NCBI RefSeq assembly: GCF_038433135.1
Contig: NZ_JBCDMV010000004.1
Coordinates: forward strand, 62,001 to 126,000
Direction: 5' to 3'
Length of the DNA stretch: 64,000 bases
Origin: Luteococcus sp038433135
GTDB lineage: Bacteria > Actinomycetota > Actinomycetes > Propionibacteriales > Propionibacteriaceae
The stretch's first letter is position 1; each line of letters begins with the position of its first letter. The translations under genes were made by a program, and so were the position numbers. Shown here piece after piece: positions 1-6,907 of the stretch. The notes beneath the pieces were generated by a model. The model saw only the letters and a list, made by a program, of their open reading frames with translations, did no database searches and had not been told where the DNA came from.

Positions 1-435
1 GTAGCTGGCGATCTCCCGCATCATCGTCGACGAGATGGTGGCATAGGGCCCACCCGCCGGCAGGAAGACAGTCTCGATCCCGGAGACGTGGGTGTTGATG
101 TGGGCCATCTGCAGCTCGTAGTCGAAGTCGCTGGCGAAACGCAGGCCCTTCACGATCACGCTACAGCCCTCGGTCTTGGCGTAGTCCACCAGCAGGCCCT
201 CGATCAGCCCCACCTGTACCCCGGGGATGTGTGCGGTGGCCTCGCGCACCAGAGCCACCCGTTCGTCCTGGTCAAACATGTGGCTGGCCTTCTGCGAGTT
301 CTTGCCCACCGCCACCAGGACCTCGTCGAAGACCTTGTGGGCGCGTTCGATCACGTCCAGGTGGCCCTTGGTGATCGGGTCGAAGGAGCCGGGGACGATC
401 GCCTTGACGTGCCGGCCGCTGCTTTCACTGCTCAT
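1..435 (-). CDS. coaD: Phosphopantetheine adenylyltransferase, 3' end cut off
   Basis: This enzyme transfers AMP from ATP to 4'-phosphopantetheine, the fourth step of coenzyme A synthesis, in the cytosol. The visible 145 residues start with the nucleotidyltransferase motif GSFDPITKGH and contain ISSTMMREI, the conserved segment near the end of the fold. The family is about 155-165 residues long, so roughly 15 residues lie outside the window. The ATG start overlaps the end of rsmD by 11 bases, so the two are probably co-transcribed and translationally coupled. The rsmD-coaD pair is common in bacteria. Confidence 0.95.
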   Translation of the reverse strand, partial: MSSESSGRHVKAIVPGSFDPITKGHLDVIERAHKVFDEVLVAVGKNSQKASHMFDQDERVALVREATAHIPGVQVGLIEGLLVDYAKTEGCSVIVKGLRFASDFDYELQMAHINTHVSGIETVFLPAGGPYATISSTMMREIASY

Positions 436-1009
436 CGGGAGCCTCTCGCTGACAGAAGTGCAGGACGGTTTCACCGTAGCCGCGGCTCCAGTGTTCCGTG
501 CCGTTCGGGAAGACCGGATCGCCGCTGCGGGCGCTGCGCTCCAGCACGATCAGCCCGTTGTGCACCAGCCGTGGCAGCGCCAACTCCAGTGTGTGGCCGA
601 TCTGCTCATTGGTGAAGGGGTAGGGCGGATCCAGCCAGATCACGTCGAAGAGCTGGCCCTCGCGGGGCAGGAAGGCGTCGACGCCTGCCCCCACCACCTC
701 CACCGGCAGTTTGGTCTTGGCGGCATTGGCCTTGATCAGCCGGGCGGTGGGCTGGTCGTGCTCGACGAGTACCACCGGCCCCGCGCCCCGGCTGGCGGCC
801 TCCAGCCCCACCCCGCCGGATCCGGCGTAGAGGTCGCAGAAGGCGATCCCCGCCAGTTGGCCGTCGGCGCCCGCGTCGGAGCCGCCATTCCAGGTGGCCA
901 AGGTGCTGAACAGGGCCTCCCGAACCCGGTCGGTGGTGGGGCGGGTCTTCTCCCCCGGCGGGGTCTGCAGCCGCATGCCGCCGGCGCTGCCGGCAATGAT
1001 CCTGCTCAT
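425..1009 (-). CDS. rsmD: 16S rRNA (guanine-966-N2)-methyltransferase RsmD
   Basis: The 194-residue protein methylates G966 of 16S rRNA using S-adenosylmethionine. It shows the SAM-binding motif DLYAGSGGVGLEAASRGA and the catalytic motif DPPYPF, typical of N2-guanine or N6-adenine methyltransferases. The start is the ATG of MSRIIAGSAGG, and an in-frame upstream codon would only add eight unlikely residues. A TAGGGT box ends 8 bases before this ATG, which suggests a leaderless transcript. The gene overlaps coaD by 11 bases. In many actinomycetes recG lies directly upstream, but here about 9 kb of accessory genes intervene. Confidence 0.94.
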   Translation of the reverse strand: MSRIIAGSAGGMRLQTPPGEKTRPTTDRVREALFSTLATWNGGSDAGADGQLAGIAFCDLYAGSGGVGLEAASRGAGPVVLVEHDQPTARLIKANAAKTKLPVEVVGAGVDAFLPREGQLFDVIWLDPPYPFTNEQIGHTLELALPRLVHNGLIVLERSARSGDPVFPNGTEHWSRGYGETVLHFCQREAPDEQ

Positions 1010-1017
1010 GTCGCCCC

Positions 1018-1023
1018 ACCCTA
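1018..1023 (-). promoter_or_regulatory. -10 box of rsmD
   Basis: On the minus strand TAGGGT lies 8 bases before the rsmD ATG. The spacing and hexamer match the same arrangement at many other genes in this window. No convincing -35 is visible. Confidence 0.55.
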
Positions 1024-1030
1024 GCGGGGC

Positions 1031-1050
1031 CACCCGCGCCGCGGCGGGTG
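1031..1050. terminator. Short GC-rich hairpin upstream of rsmD
   Basis: CACCCGC and GCGGGTG form a 7-bp stem with a 6-base loop. It sits just upstream of the rsmD -10 box and downstream of the sigma/anti-sigma operon, so it could stop read-through from that operon. No T-run follows. Confidence 0.35.
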
Positions 1051-1060
1051 CCAGGCCCGC

Positions 1061-1151
1061 CCGGTCTGCGCCACAAACTGCATTCTGAATGCCACCCAGT
1101 GCCTCCAGGGCATCGGGTCCGAATCAGGATGTGGTTTGTGGCACAGACCGG
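1061..1151. repeat. 91-nt imperfect inverted repeat
   Basis: The arms start with CCGGTCTGCGCCACAAAC and end with GTTTGTGGCACAGACCGG. About 33 of 43 positions pair, including several G-U pairs, around a short loop. It lies 15 bases after the stop of the anti-sigma-like gene. It is longer than a normal terminator and could be a repeat element reused as one. I found no second copy in this window. Confidence 0.5.
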
Positions 1152-1166
1152 CAGCGCCCCGGCAGG

Positions 1167-2426
1167 TCAGCGCAGGGCCTGCGCCTGCTGGTCCACCATT
1201 GCCTGCAGTTCCGGCGCCTGCACCGCGTCCAGCGCCTGCTGCAACGAGACGGCCGGAGTGAAGGTGGCGGCCGGAGGCTGGTCGGCCACGGTGCGGGGAC
1301 CCAGCAGGTCCAGCCGGGTCTCCCGCACCAAGGTGCCGGCCGGGGTCTGTTTCACCGGTTCTCGGTGCACGAACCTGGCCGTGCGCCGCCACGACATGTC
1401 GGTCGTGGGCAGGATCTCGTCGACCGCGATGCCCCGACCCAGACCGGTGGTCACCTCCCGGCAGGCCAGCGTCCGCCAGCTCCTCTGGGCGCAGCTGGTG
1501 CCGGTTTCCCACTCGGGCTGGATCATCAGCGAGCCGGTGGTGCGCCCGGCGCCGGAGCCGACCTCAAAGGTCTGGAAGCTGTCCCCACGGCCACCGTCGA
1601 AGGACAGCCGGGCGGGTGCCAGGGCTCGTGCGACCGCCCGCTGCTGGGAGTTGCTGTCAACCGCAGGAGCATTGGGCTCCCCCAGAGTCACGGAATCCTG
1701 GGCCGCCAGGGTCTGGCTGAGCCCGTCGATCACGGGCTGGATCCGGTCATCCAGGATTGTGTGGTCCAGGGCGGTCAGTGCAGCCGTCGGCGTCCAGGGC
1801 AGGCTGGCGGGGGTGACCGGGCTGGCCGCTCCCGCGGCACGGTTCCACTGGGTGATGATGAGCAGATACCCGTTGAAGAGTTGCACCATGGTGACCATCT
1901 GTCGGCCGCCGCGGCCGTCGTCGGCTGCCCGGGAGGACAGCTTTCCGGCGTCGCCGGTAAGGCAGGCAACGTCATCGCCCGTGCCGCAGTCGATGTCCGG
2001 GCGGTAGGTCAGGCTGATCTCACCGCTGGTCAGGCCCTTGTCGGTGGCCCAGGTGAAATGACGTACCACGTGGATCGAGGTGTCCGCCCCACCCCCGGCG
2101 TCCTCGATCCGGGCGCCAGCGGGGACAACGGCCCGCAGGGCATCCAACGACACGTCGCCCAGCCGCCCCGGGTCGGTGGGCGTGGCGCTGGCCGGCGACT
2201 GGGCGGGTTGCGGCCGCAGGCTGGTGCTGGCGTAGAGCGTGGTACCGGCCATGGCCACCACTCCCGCCGCGACGGCCAGGGCGCGCAGTGTTGCGCGTCG
2301 CTGCAGGGCTCGCCCGCGCCGGATCCCCCCAGCGACCAAGGCGTCCAAGGTGTCGTCGTCCAACTCCGACGCCTCGGGCATCCGACCGAGGTCGCGCAGC
2401 TCTGCTGCCAGGTCAATGGTGTTCAT
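1167..2426 (-). CDS. Membrane-anchored anti-sigma-like protein
   Basis: The 419-residue protein has an N-terminal cytoplasmic segment of about 46 residues, one membrane helix at about 48-68 and a long outer domain rich in Ser, Thr and Ala. This layout fits a protein that holds the sigma factor at the membrane and senses an outside signal. The outer domain matches no family I can name. Its ATG overlaps the reconstructed sigma-factor stop as ATGA, so the two genes are translationally coupled. The anti-sigma role is inferred from position and topology. No zinc-binding HxxxCxxC motif is visible in the N-terminal part. Confidence 0.7.
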   Translation of the reverse strand: MNTIDLAAELRDLGRMPEASELDDDTLDALVAGGIRRGRALQRRATLRALAVAAGVVAMAGTTLYASTSLRPQPAQSPASATPTDPGRLGDVSLDALRAVVPAGARIEDAGGGADTSIHVVRHFTWATDKGLTSGEISLTYRPDIDCGTGDDVACLTGDAGKLSSRAADDGRGGRQMVTMVQLFNGYLLIITQWNRAAGAASPVTPASLPWTPTAALTALDHTILDDRIQPVIDGLSQTLAAQDSVTLGEPNAPAVDSNSQQRAVARALAPARLSFDGGRGDSFQTFEVGSGAGRTTGSLMIQPEWETGTSCAQRSWRTLACREVTTGLGRGIAVDEILPTTDMSWRRTARFVHREPVKQTPAGTLVRETRLDLLGPRTVADQPPAATFTPAVSLQQALDAVQAPELQAMVDQQAQALR

Positions 2427-2919
2427 CGCAGTACCTCCTGCTGGTCATCGGCGACGGGGCGAAGTTTGGTGAGGGCTCGGTGACAGGTGGTGCGGACCAC
2501 GGCTCGGAGCGGCCCAACATGGCCGCCACCTCGCGCGCAGGCCGATCGTCCAGATAGCGGGCGACGACGGCCACCCGCTCCTCGTCGCCCAGCGCGGCCA
2601 GGGCGCGGTCCAATGCGACGCGCCGGGTGACGGCGTCGGCCGGGTCGGGCACCTGATGGTCATCCACCTGTGCGGTGACAACCTCGGTGTTGGAACGCCG
2701 CCGCCGGGACTCCAGGAAGAGATTGAAGAGCACCTTGTGGGCATAGCCCTCTGGATTGGACTGCTCGTCCAGCGTGGCCCGGGAGCGGTAGACCCGGGCC
2801 AGGCAGTCCTGCACCAGATCCTCCGCCAGCTGCCGGTCATGCAGCAACAGCCGAGCACGCCGGAACAGACCCGGGGTGATGTCCCGGGCGAACTGCTCGA
2901 AGTCCTGCTCGCCGTGCAT
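2413..2919 (-). CDS. ECF (SigE-family) sigma factor with a one-base frameshift near its end
   Basis: The protein shows sigma region 2 (HDRQLAEDLVQDCLARVYR) and the start of region 4 (AREVAAMLGRSE). After GRSE the annotated frame turns into unrelated residues. The minus-one frame instead continues VVRTTCHRALTKLRP to a TGA at 2423 that overlaps the next gene's ATG, exactly as expected for an intact helix-turn-helix. The coding length from 2919 to 2423 is 497 bases, one short of a multiple of three. One G therefore seems missing around 2502-2505 (GAGCC where GAGGCC would restore the frame). Either the gene is inactivated or the base is a sequencing error. A good Shine-Dalgarno sequence (GGAGGGGAG) precedes the ATG. 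Confidence 0.8.
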   Translation of the reverse strand: MHGEQDFEQFARDITPGLFRRARLLLHDRQLAEDLVQDCLARVYRSRATLDEQSNPEGYAHKVLFNLFLESRRRRSNTEVVTAQVDDHQVPDPADAVTRRVALDRALAALGDEERVAVVARYLDDRPAREVAAMLGRSEPWSAPPVTEPSPNFAPSPMTSRRYCDEHH

Positions 2920-3023
2920 GGCTCCCCTCCCCTTGTCGGAGCTTTGACTGCCCCATCACCCTGTCCTATGCGCCGACGAGCACTTTCGTGACAGCCCGGG
3001 TGCGGTGACCGCGTCGGGTAGGC

Positions 3024-3029
3024 AAGAAT
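3024..3029 (+). promoter_or_regulatory. -10 box of the flavin-type oxidase gene
   Basis: AAGAAT ends 6 bases before the ATG at 3036, consistent with a leaderless transcript. Confidence 0.4.
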
Positions 3030-3035
3030 GTAGCC

Positions 3036-3455
3036 ATGGCTGACATGGAGAACCCGATGACCGAAATCCAAGAAGACACCTGCTGGGGTTACCTCGCCAG
3101 CCAGGAGGTGGGTCGCCTGGCCACCGCCAAGGATGGCCAGCCCGAGATCTTCCCCGTGAACTACCACGTCGACGGGCAGTCGATCGTCTTCCGCACCGCG
3201 TCGGGATCCAAGCTGAAGGAGCTCACCGAGAACGCGCACGTCGCCTTCGAGGTGGACGGCTGGACGGTCGACGGCGGCTGGAGCATCCTGATCAAGGGTG
3301 ACGCCGCGGAGATCACCGACGAGGACGAGCTGGCGATGGCCGACAAGATGCCGCTGCGCCCCTGGGTGCCCACCATCAAGCGACACTACGTCCGGGTCAC
3401 CCCCAGCCAGCTGAGCGGCCGCTCCTTCTACTTCGGCCCCGAGCCCACCAACTGA
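3036..3455 (+). CDS. Pyridoxamine 5'-phosphate oxidase family protein
   Basis: This 139-residue protein has the split-barrel flavin-binding fold of the pyridoxamine phosphate oxidase superfamily. Recognisable segments are VGRLATAKDGQPEIFPVNY near the N-terminus, then FRTASGSKLKELTENAHVAFEVD, and the ending GRSFYFGPEP. Such small proteins bind FMN or F420 and reduce varied substrates; the substrate here is unknown. The gene stands alone between a divergent sigma operon and a strong terminator. It is not the biosynthetic PdxH, which is longer and has other conserved residues. Confidence 0.8.
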   Translation: MADMENPMTEIQEDTCWGYLASQEVGRLATAKDGQPEIFPVNYHVDGQSIVFRTASGSKLKELTENAHVAFEVDGWTVDGGWSILIKGDAAEITDEDELAMADKMPLRPWVPTIKRHYVRVTPSQLSGRSFYFGPEPTN

Positions 3456-3470
3456 TCCCTGCAATCTCCC

Positions 3471-3507
3471 GCGACGGGGGTCCGCCTTCCTGGCGGACCT
3501 CCGTCGC
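3471..3507 (+). terminator. Strong hairpin terminator after the oxidase gene
   Basis: A 16-bp stem (GCGACGGGGGTCCGCC with its complement, one G-T pair) closes a 5-base loop 15 bases after the stop codon. Confidence 0.8.
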
Positions 3508-3555
3508 GCATCGTGCATCGGGTGGACGCATCGCTGCGTCTTTGCACCGGCTGGC

Positions 3556-3561
3556 TAGGCT
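3556..3561 (+). promoter_or_regulatory. -10 box of the DedA-like gene
   Basis: TAGGCT ends 6 bases before the GTG at 3568 and predicts a leaderless mRNA. Confidence 0.55.
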
Positions 3562-3567
3562 CGCCCC

Positions 3568-4086
3568 GTGAACCTGTCCGGAGCATGGTGGAATCCGATG
3601 GCCTGGGAGGCTCCCTTCCCGGTGGTGACCGCCGCGCTCTTCGTGATCGTCTGCCTGCGCGCCGGCGCCACCTATGCCCTGGGTCGTTTTGCCGCCAGCG
3701 GCGGACGACGCACCCGGGTGGGCGCCATCATGGAACGCCCCGGCTTCGTGCGCAGCGCCGAACGGATCCATCGGGTTGGCGCCCCGGTGGTCGCCATGTC
3801 CTTCCTGACCATCGGCGTGCAGACCATGGTCAACTTCTCCGCCGGCTTCCTGCGAATGCCCTTGTGGCGCTACCTGCCGTCGATGGCGATCGGCGCGGTG
3901 ATGTGGGCGCTGGTCTACGCCTCGGTCGGCTTCGTCGGCCTCAAGGCACTGGCTCTGGCCTGGCGGCAGCACCCGCTGCTGGCGGTGCTCCTGCTGGCCG
4001 GTTTCGTGGGGGTGATGGCCGCGTTGATGTTCCGGCGCCCGGCCACCGAGACCGACCCGGCCCATCCTCGCTCGGTGCAGCAGTGA
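3568..4086 (+). CDS. DedA/VTT-like small membrane protein
   Basis: The 172-residue protein has about four hydrophobic segments. The stretch from ERIHRVGAPVVAMSFLTIG through FSAGFLRMPLWRYLPSMAIGAVMW resembles the C-terminal half of DedA (SNARE-associated/VTT) proteins, where an Arg/Gly-rich loop is followed by a Gly and a Trp-containing helix. The usual N-terminal half appears shortened. DedA proteins move lipid carriers or protect membrane potential, but the exact role here is unknown. The GTG start is supported by the adjacent TAGGCT box. The next gene begins 21 bases downstream. Confidence 0.6.
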   Translation: MNLSGAWWNPMAWEAPFPVVTAALFVIVCLRAGATYALGRFAASGGRRTRVGAIMERPGFVRSAERIHRVGAPVVAMSFLTIGVQTMVNFSAGFLRMPLWRYLPSMAIGAVMWALVYASVGFVGLKALALAWRQHPLLAVLLLAGFVGVMAALMFRRPATETDPAHPRSVQQ

Positions 4087-4095
4087 TCAGGTCCC

Positions 4096-4101
4096 TAGGC
4101 T
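4096..4101 (+). promoter_or_regulatory. -10 box of the response regulator gene
   Basis: TAGGCT ends 6 bases before the ATG at 4108, so the two-component operon has its own leaderless promoter. Confidence 0.55.
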
Positions 4102-4107
4102 GAAGCC

Positions 4108-4785
4108 ATGGCTACCGATGTGCTGATGATCGACGACGAGGAAGAGCTCGTCGACAGCACGCTGGAGTACCTGGCCGCCTTCGGCGTCACGGGCCACGGC
4201 GTGGGCAGTGCCGAGGAGGCGCTGGCCTGGCTCCGGAAGGACCGGGCCCGTCTGCTGCTGCTGGACGTGAACCTGCCCGGCGCCAGCGGCTTCGAGCTGT
4301 GCCGGACCCTGCGCGCCGACGGCCAGACGCCGATCATCTTCATCAGCGCCCGCAGCAGCGAGGACGACGAGATCATGGCGCTGATGCTCGGCGGCGACGA
4401 CTACCTGCGAAAGCCCTACTCACTGGGGGTTCTGCTGGCCAAGGTCCGCCGCACCCTCGAACGTGACACCCCGGGCAGCGGAGGCTACGACGACGGGCAC
4501 CTGCGCTTCGACGAGGCGGCGGACCGCTTCTTCGTCGACGACAACCCGCTGGAGCTGACCGCCATGGAGCACCGCTTGCTGCGGCACCTGGTCACCAATC
4601 CGGAACGGGTGCTGCCCAAGCAGGAACTCTTCGACAAGGTCTGGGGCGATGCGATCACCGGCGACGGGACCCTGAGCGTGCACATCCGTCGCCTGCGGAC
4701 CAGGATCGAACCGGACCTGGACAACCCGCGCTACATCCAGACCCTGTGGGGACGCGGATACCTCTTCCGGGACCTGCGGCCGTGA
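4108..4785 (+). CDS. OmpR/PhoB-type response regulator
   Basis: A 225-residue DNA-binding response regulator. The receiver domain (1 to about 115) has the acidic pair DDEEE at 9-13, the phospho-acceptor D53 in LLLLDVNLPG and the conserved Lys in LRKPYS. A winged-helix domain follows, with the typical ending RRLRTRIEPD and GRGYLF. The stop overlaps the kinase start as GTGA. With the kinase and the following ABC exporter it forms a BceRS-like arrangement, in which the system typically controls a transporter that exports or detoxifies a peptide or drug. Confidence 0.92.
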   Translation: MATDVLMIDDEEELVDSTLEYLAAFGVTGHGVGSAEEALAWLRKDRARLLLLDVNLPGASGFELCRTLRADGQTPIIFISARSSEDDEIMALMLGGDDYLRKPYSLGVLLAKVRRTLERDTPGSGGYDDGHLRFDEAADRFFVDDNPLELTAMEHRLLRHLVTNPERVLPKQELFDKVWGDAITGDGTLSVHIRRLRTRIEPDLDNPRYIQTLWGRGYLFRDLRP

Positions 4786-6074
4786 GGCGCTGGCTTCCGC
4801 TGTTGCTGCTCTGGACGGCCTTGGCCGCTGCCGGCCTGGCCGTCCAACGAGTGGGGTCCGGCACGCTCCCTGCGGGGGACGTGGCCGCCGCCAATGACGT
4901 CGCGCAGGTGACGGCCGCCCACTGGCCCACCCCGGCCCCCTCCGACTACGCACCGGACGCCCCCGACTTCACGGTCCTGGCCGAGGACGGCCGCCTGGTG
5001 GTGGCGAAGGGCACACCGTTGGCCGACGAGCACGAGGCCGTGCGGGAGCACGCCACGGGCCTGGCGGTGCGCGCCGCCGACGGCACCCGGGTGGCCACCG
5101 TCCTGCTGCCCGACGCCCGCGGACCCGTCCTCGAGGACCGGGACCGACGGCTGCTGCGCTGGTGCTGGGGTGCCCTGCTCGTCGTGGGCCTGTCCGCCAC
5201 GGCCTACCTGGTGTGGCTGGACCGTCGCATCCTGCGCCCCTTCCGGGAACTGCGTGACTTCGCGGACCGCGTCGCCCATGGCAACCTGGACGAGCCGCTG
5301 CGCGTGGACCGCGGCCAGGTCTTCGGCGCCTTCACCCAGAGCTTCGACGTGCTGCGCACCGAACTGGCCCGCTCGCGGGCCCGGGAACTGGCCCAACGCC
5401 AGGCCCACAAGCGCTTGGTGGGCCAGCTCAGCCACGACATCCGCACGCCGCTGGCGAGCATCAGCGCCAGCACCGAGGTGCTGCAGCTGAACGGCCCCGA
5501 CCCGCGGCTGGACGTGATCGCTGCCAAGACTGCCCAGATCGACGCCCTGCTGGGCGACCTGACGCTGGCCAGCACCGACGAGCTGGACCAGATGCCGGTG
5601 CACCTGACCGCACTCGCCTCGACGGACCTGGTGCGGATGGTCACCGAGGCCCAGCCCTCCGGCTGGCCGGAACCAGGCGTCGTCGAGCGGGCGATGGTGG
5701 TGGCCGACCCGCAACGGCTGCAGCAGGTGGTGGACAATGTCGTCGCCAATGCGGCCAAGTACGGCGCTCCCCCGCTGCGGCTCGGCTCCCACCTGTCCGA
5801 CGGGCTGTTGGAGGTGACCCTGACCGATGCCGGCCCCGGTGTCCCCGCCGACGAACTGGCCCTGCTGAGCCAACCGCACTACCGGGCCAGCAATGCGGCG
5901 GGCCGTCCCGGCCAGGGACTGGGGCTGTTCACCGCCGCGGTCCTGATGGAGGCGATGGGCGGCAGCCTGGACCTGGCCAATGGCGCCGAGGGCACCGGCT
6001 TCGTCGCCACGCTCACCCTCGCGCTGGCCGAGGGCCCGCATGATCCTCGTCGGGGAGCATTCAGGACCATTTAG
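4782..6074 (+). CDS. Sensor histidine kinase
   Basis: The 430-residue membrane kinase has a first membrane helix at about 4-22, an outer sensor region of about 100 residues, a second helix at about 128-146 and a HAMP-like linker. The dimerisation helix carries the phospho-acceptor H218 in GQLSHDIRTPLASI. The ATP-binding domain has NVVANAAKYG, DAGPGVP and GQGLGLF. GTG at 4782 is chosen because it overlaps the regulator's stop and places a membrane helix at the N-terminus. It should phosphorylate the regulator encoded just upstream. Confidence 0.9.
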   Translation: MRRWLPLLLLWTALAAAGLAVQRVGSGTLPAGDVAAANDVAQVTAAHWPTPAPSDYAPDAPDFTVLAEDGRLVVAKGTPLADEHEAVREHATGLAVRAADGTRVATVLLPDARGPVLEDRDRRLLRWCWGALLVVGLSATAYLVWLDRRILRPFRELRDFADRVAHGNLDEPLRVDRGQVFGAFTQSFDVLRTELARSRARELAQRQAHKRLVGQLSHDIRTPLASISASTEVLQLNGPDPRLDVIAAKTAQIDALLGDLTLASTDELDQMPVHLTALASTDLVRMVTEAQPSGWPEPGVVERAMVVADPQRLQQVVDNVVANAAKYGAPPLRLGSHLSDGLLEVTLTDAGPGVPADELALLSQPHYRASNAAGRPGQGLGLFTAAVLMEAMGGSLDLANGAEGTGFVATLTLALAEGPHDPRRGAFRTI

Positions 6075-6076
6075 GA
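6060..6076 (+). promoter_or_regulatory. Candidate response-regulator binding repeats
   Basis: TTCAGGA (6060-6066) and TTTAGGA (6070-6076) are direct repeats spaced 10 bases apart. That is the usual layout for OmpR-family dimers. They overlap the kinase stop codon and lie just upstream of the expected -35 area of the ABC genes. Confidence 0.45.
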
Positions 6077-6107
6077 ATCTCGAAAGGACTCCCCGCAGCC
6101 GCTTGAC

Positions 6108-6113
6108 TAGCGT
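6108..6113 (+). promoter_or_regulatory. -10 box of the ABC exporter operon
   Basis: TAGCGT ends 7 bases before the ATG at 6121. With the 10-bp-spaced repeats upstream it forms a plausible activated promoter. Confidence 0.5.
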
Positions 6114-6120
6114 CGATGCC

Positions 6121-6906
6121 ATGACGCAGACAGCAGGGGAAGCCGTGATCAGTGCTCGACGGGTGTCCCGGACCTTCTCCCACGACGGCATCCAGCAACA
6201 CGTGCTGACCAACCTGGACCTCGACGTGCAGCGCGGCGAGTTCATCGTCGTGATGGGACCCAGCGGTGCCGGCAAGTCCACCCTGATGCACGTGCTCAGC
6301 GGCATGGACTCCCCGTCGATGGGCTCGATCACCTTCGACGGCACCCAGGTCGACGGGATGTCCCCGGCCCGGCTCACCGCCTTCCGGCGCGGGCACTGCG
6401 GATTCGTCTTCCAGCAGATCCACCTGCTGGACGCCCTGAGCGTGCTGGACAATGTGCTGGCCGTCGCGCTGCTCACCCAGCCGCGTCGCCGGGCCGCCGC
6501 CCGGACCCGGGAACTGCTCGCCGAGGTCGGCATCCCCGCCGACGGGTGGGGCAAGTTCCCGACCATGCTGTCCGGGGGCGAGGCCCAACGGGTCGGCCTG
6601 GTGCGCGCCCTGGCCAACTCCCCCGCCGTGCTCTTCGCCGACGAACCCACCGGCCAGCTCAACTCCACCTCGTCGCAGTCCGTGCTGGACCTGATGGGAC
6701 GGGTCAACCGGGACGGCCAGACCATCATGATGGTCACCCACGACCTGCGCTCCGCCCTGCGCGGGGACCGGGTGGTCTACCTGCGCGACGGCGCCATCCG
6801 CGGCGAGTGCGTGCTCGGCCGCTGGGACCCCGCCCGTGACCCCGAGGACCCGGACGGGCGACGACTGGCCCGGCTCACCGGTTTCCTCGACGAGATGGGC
6901 TGGTGA
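6121..6906 (+). CDS. ABC transporter ATP-binding protein (MacB/LolD type)
   Basis: The 261-residue ATPase has Walker A GPSGAGKST, the Q-loop FVFQQIHLLD, signature LSGGEAQRVGLVRALA, Walker B VLFADEPTGQLN and the switch histidine in MVTHD. This set is typical of ATPases that pair with FtsX/MacB permeases to move peptides, lipoproteins or drugs across or out of the membrane. The ATG at 6121 is chosen because the -10 box sits 7 bases before it; an open frame continues upstream but would add unrelated residues. The permease follows one base after the stop. Confidence 0.93.
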   Translation: MTQTAGEAVISARRVSRTFSHDGIQQHVLTNLDLDVQRGEFIVVMGPSGAGKSTLMHVLSGMDSPSMGSITFDGTQVDGMSPARLTAFRRGHCGFVFQQIHLLDALSVLDNVLAVALLTQPRRRAAARTRELLAEVGIPADGWGKFPTMLSGGEAQRVGLVRALANSPAVLFADEPTGQLNSTSSQSVLDLMGRVNRDGQTIMMVTHDLRSALRGDRVVYLRDGAIRGECVLGRWDPARDPEDPDGRRLARLTGFLDEMGW

Positions 6907-6907
6907 C

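Noticed and set aside
2413..2510. Programmed frameshift in the sigma factor
   Set aside because: There is no slippery run or downstream structure at the site, so a deletion or a sequencing error is simpler.
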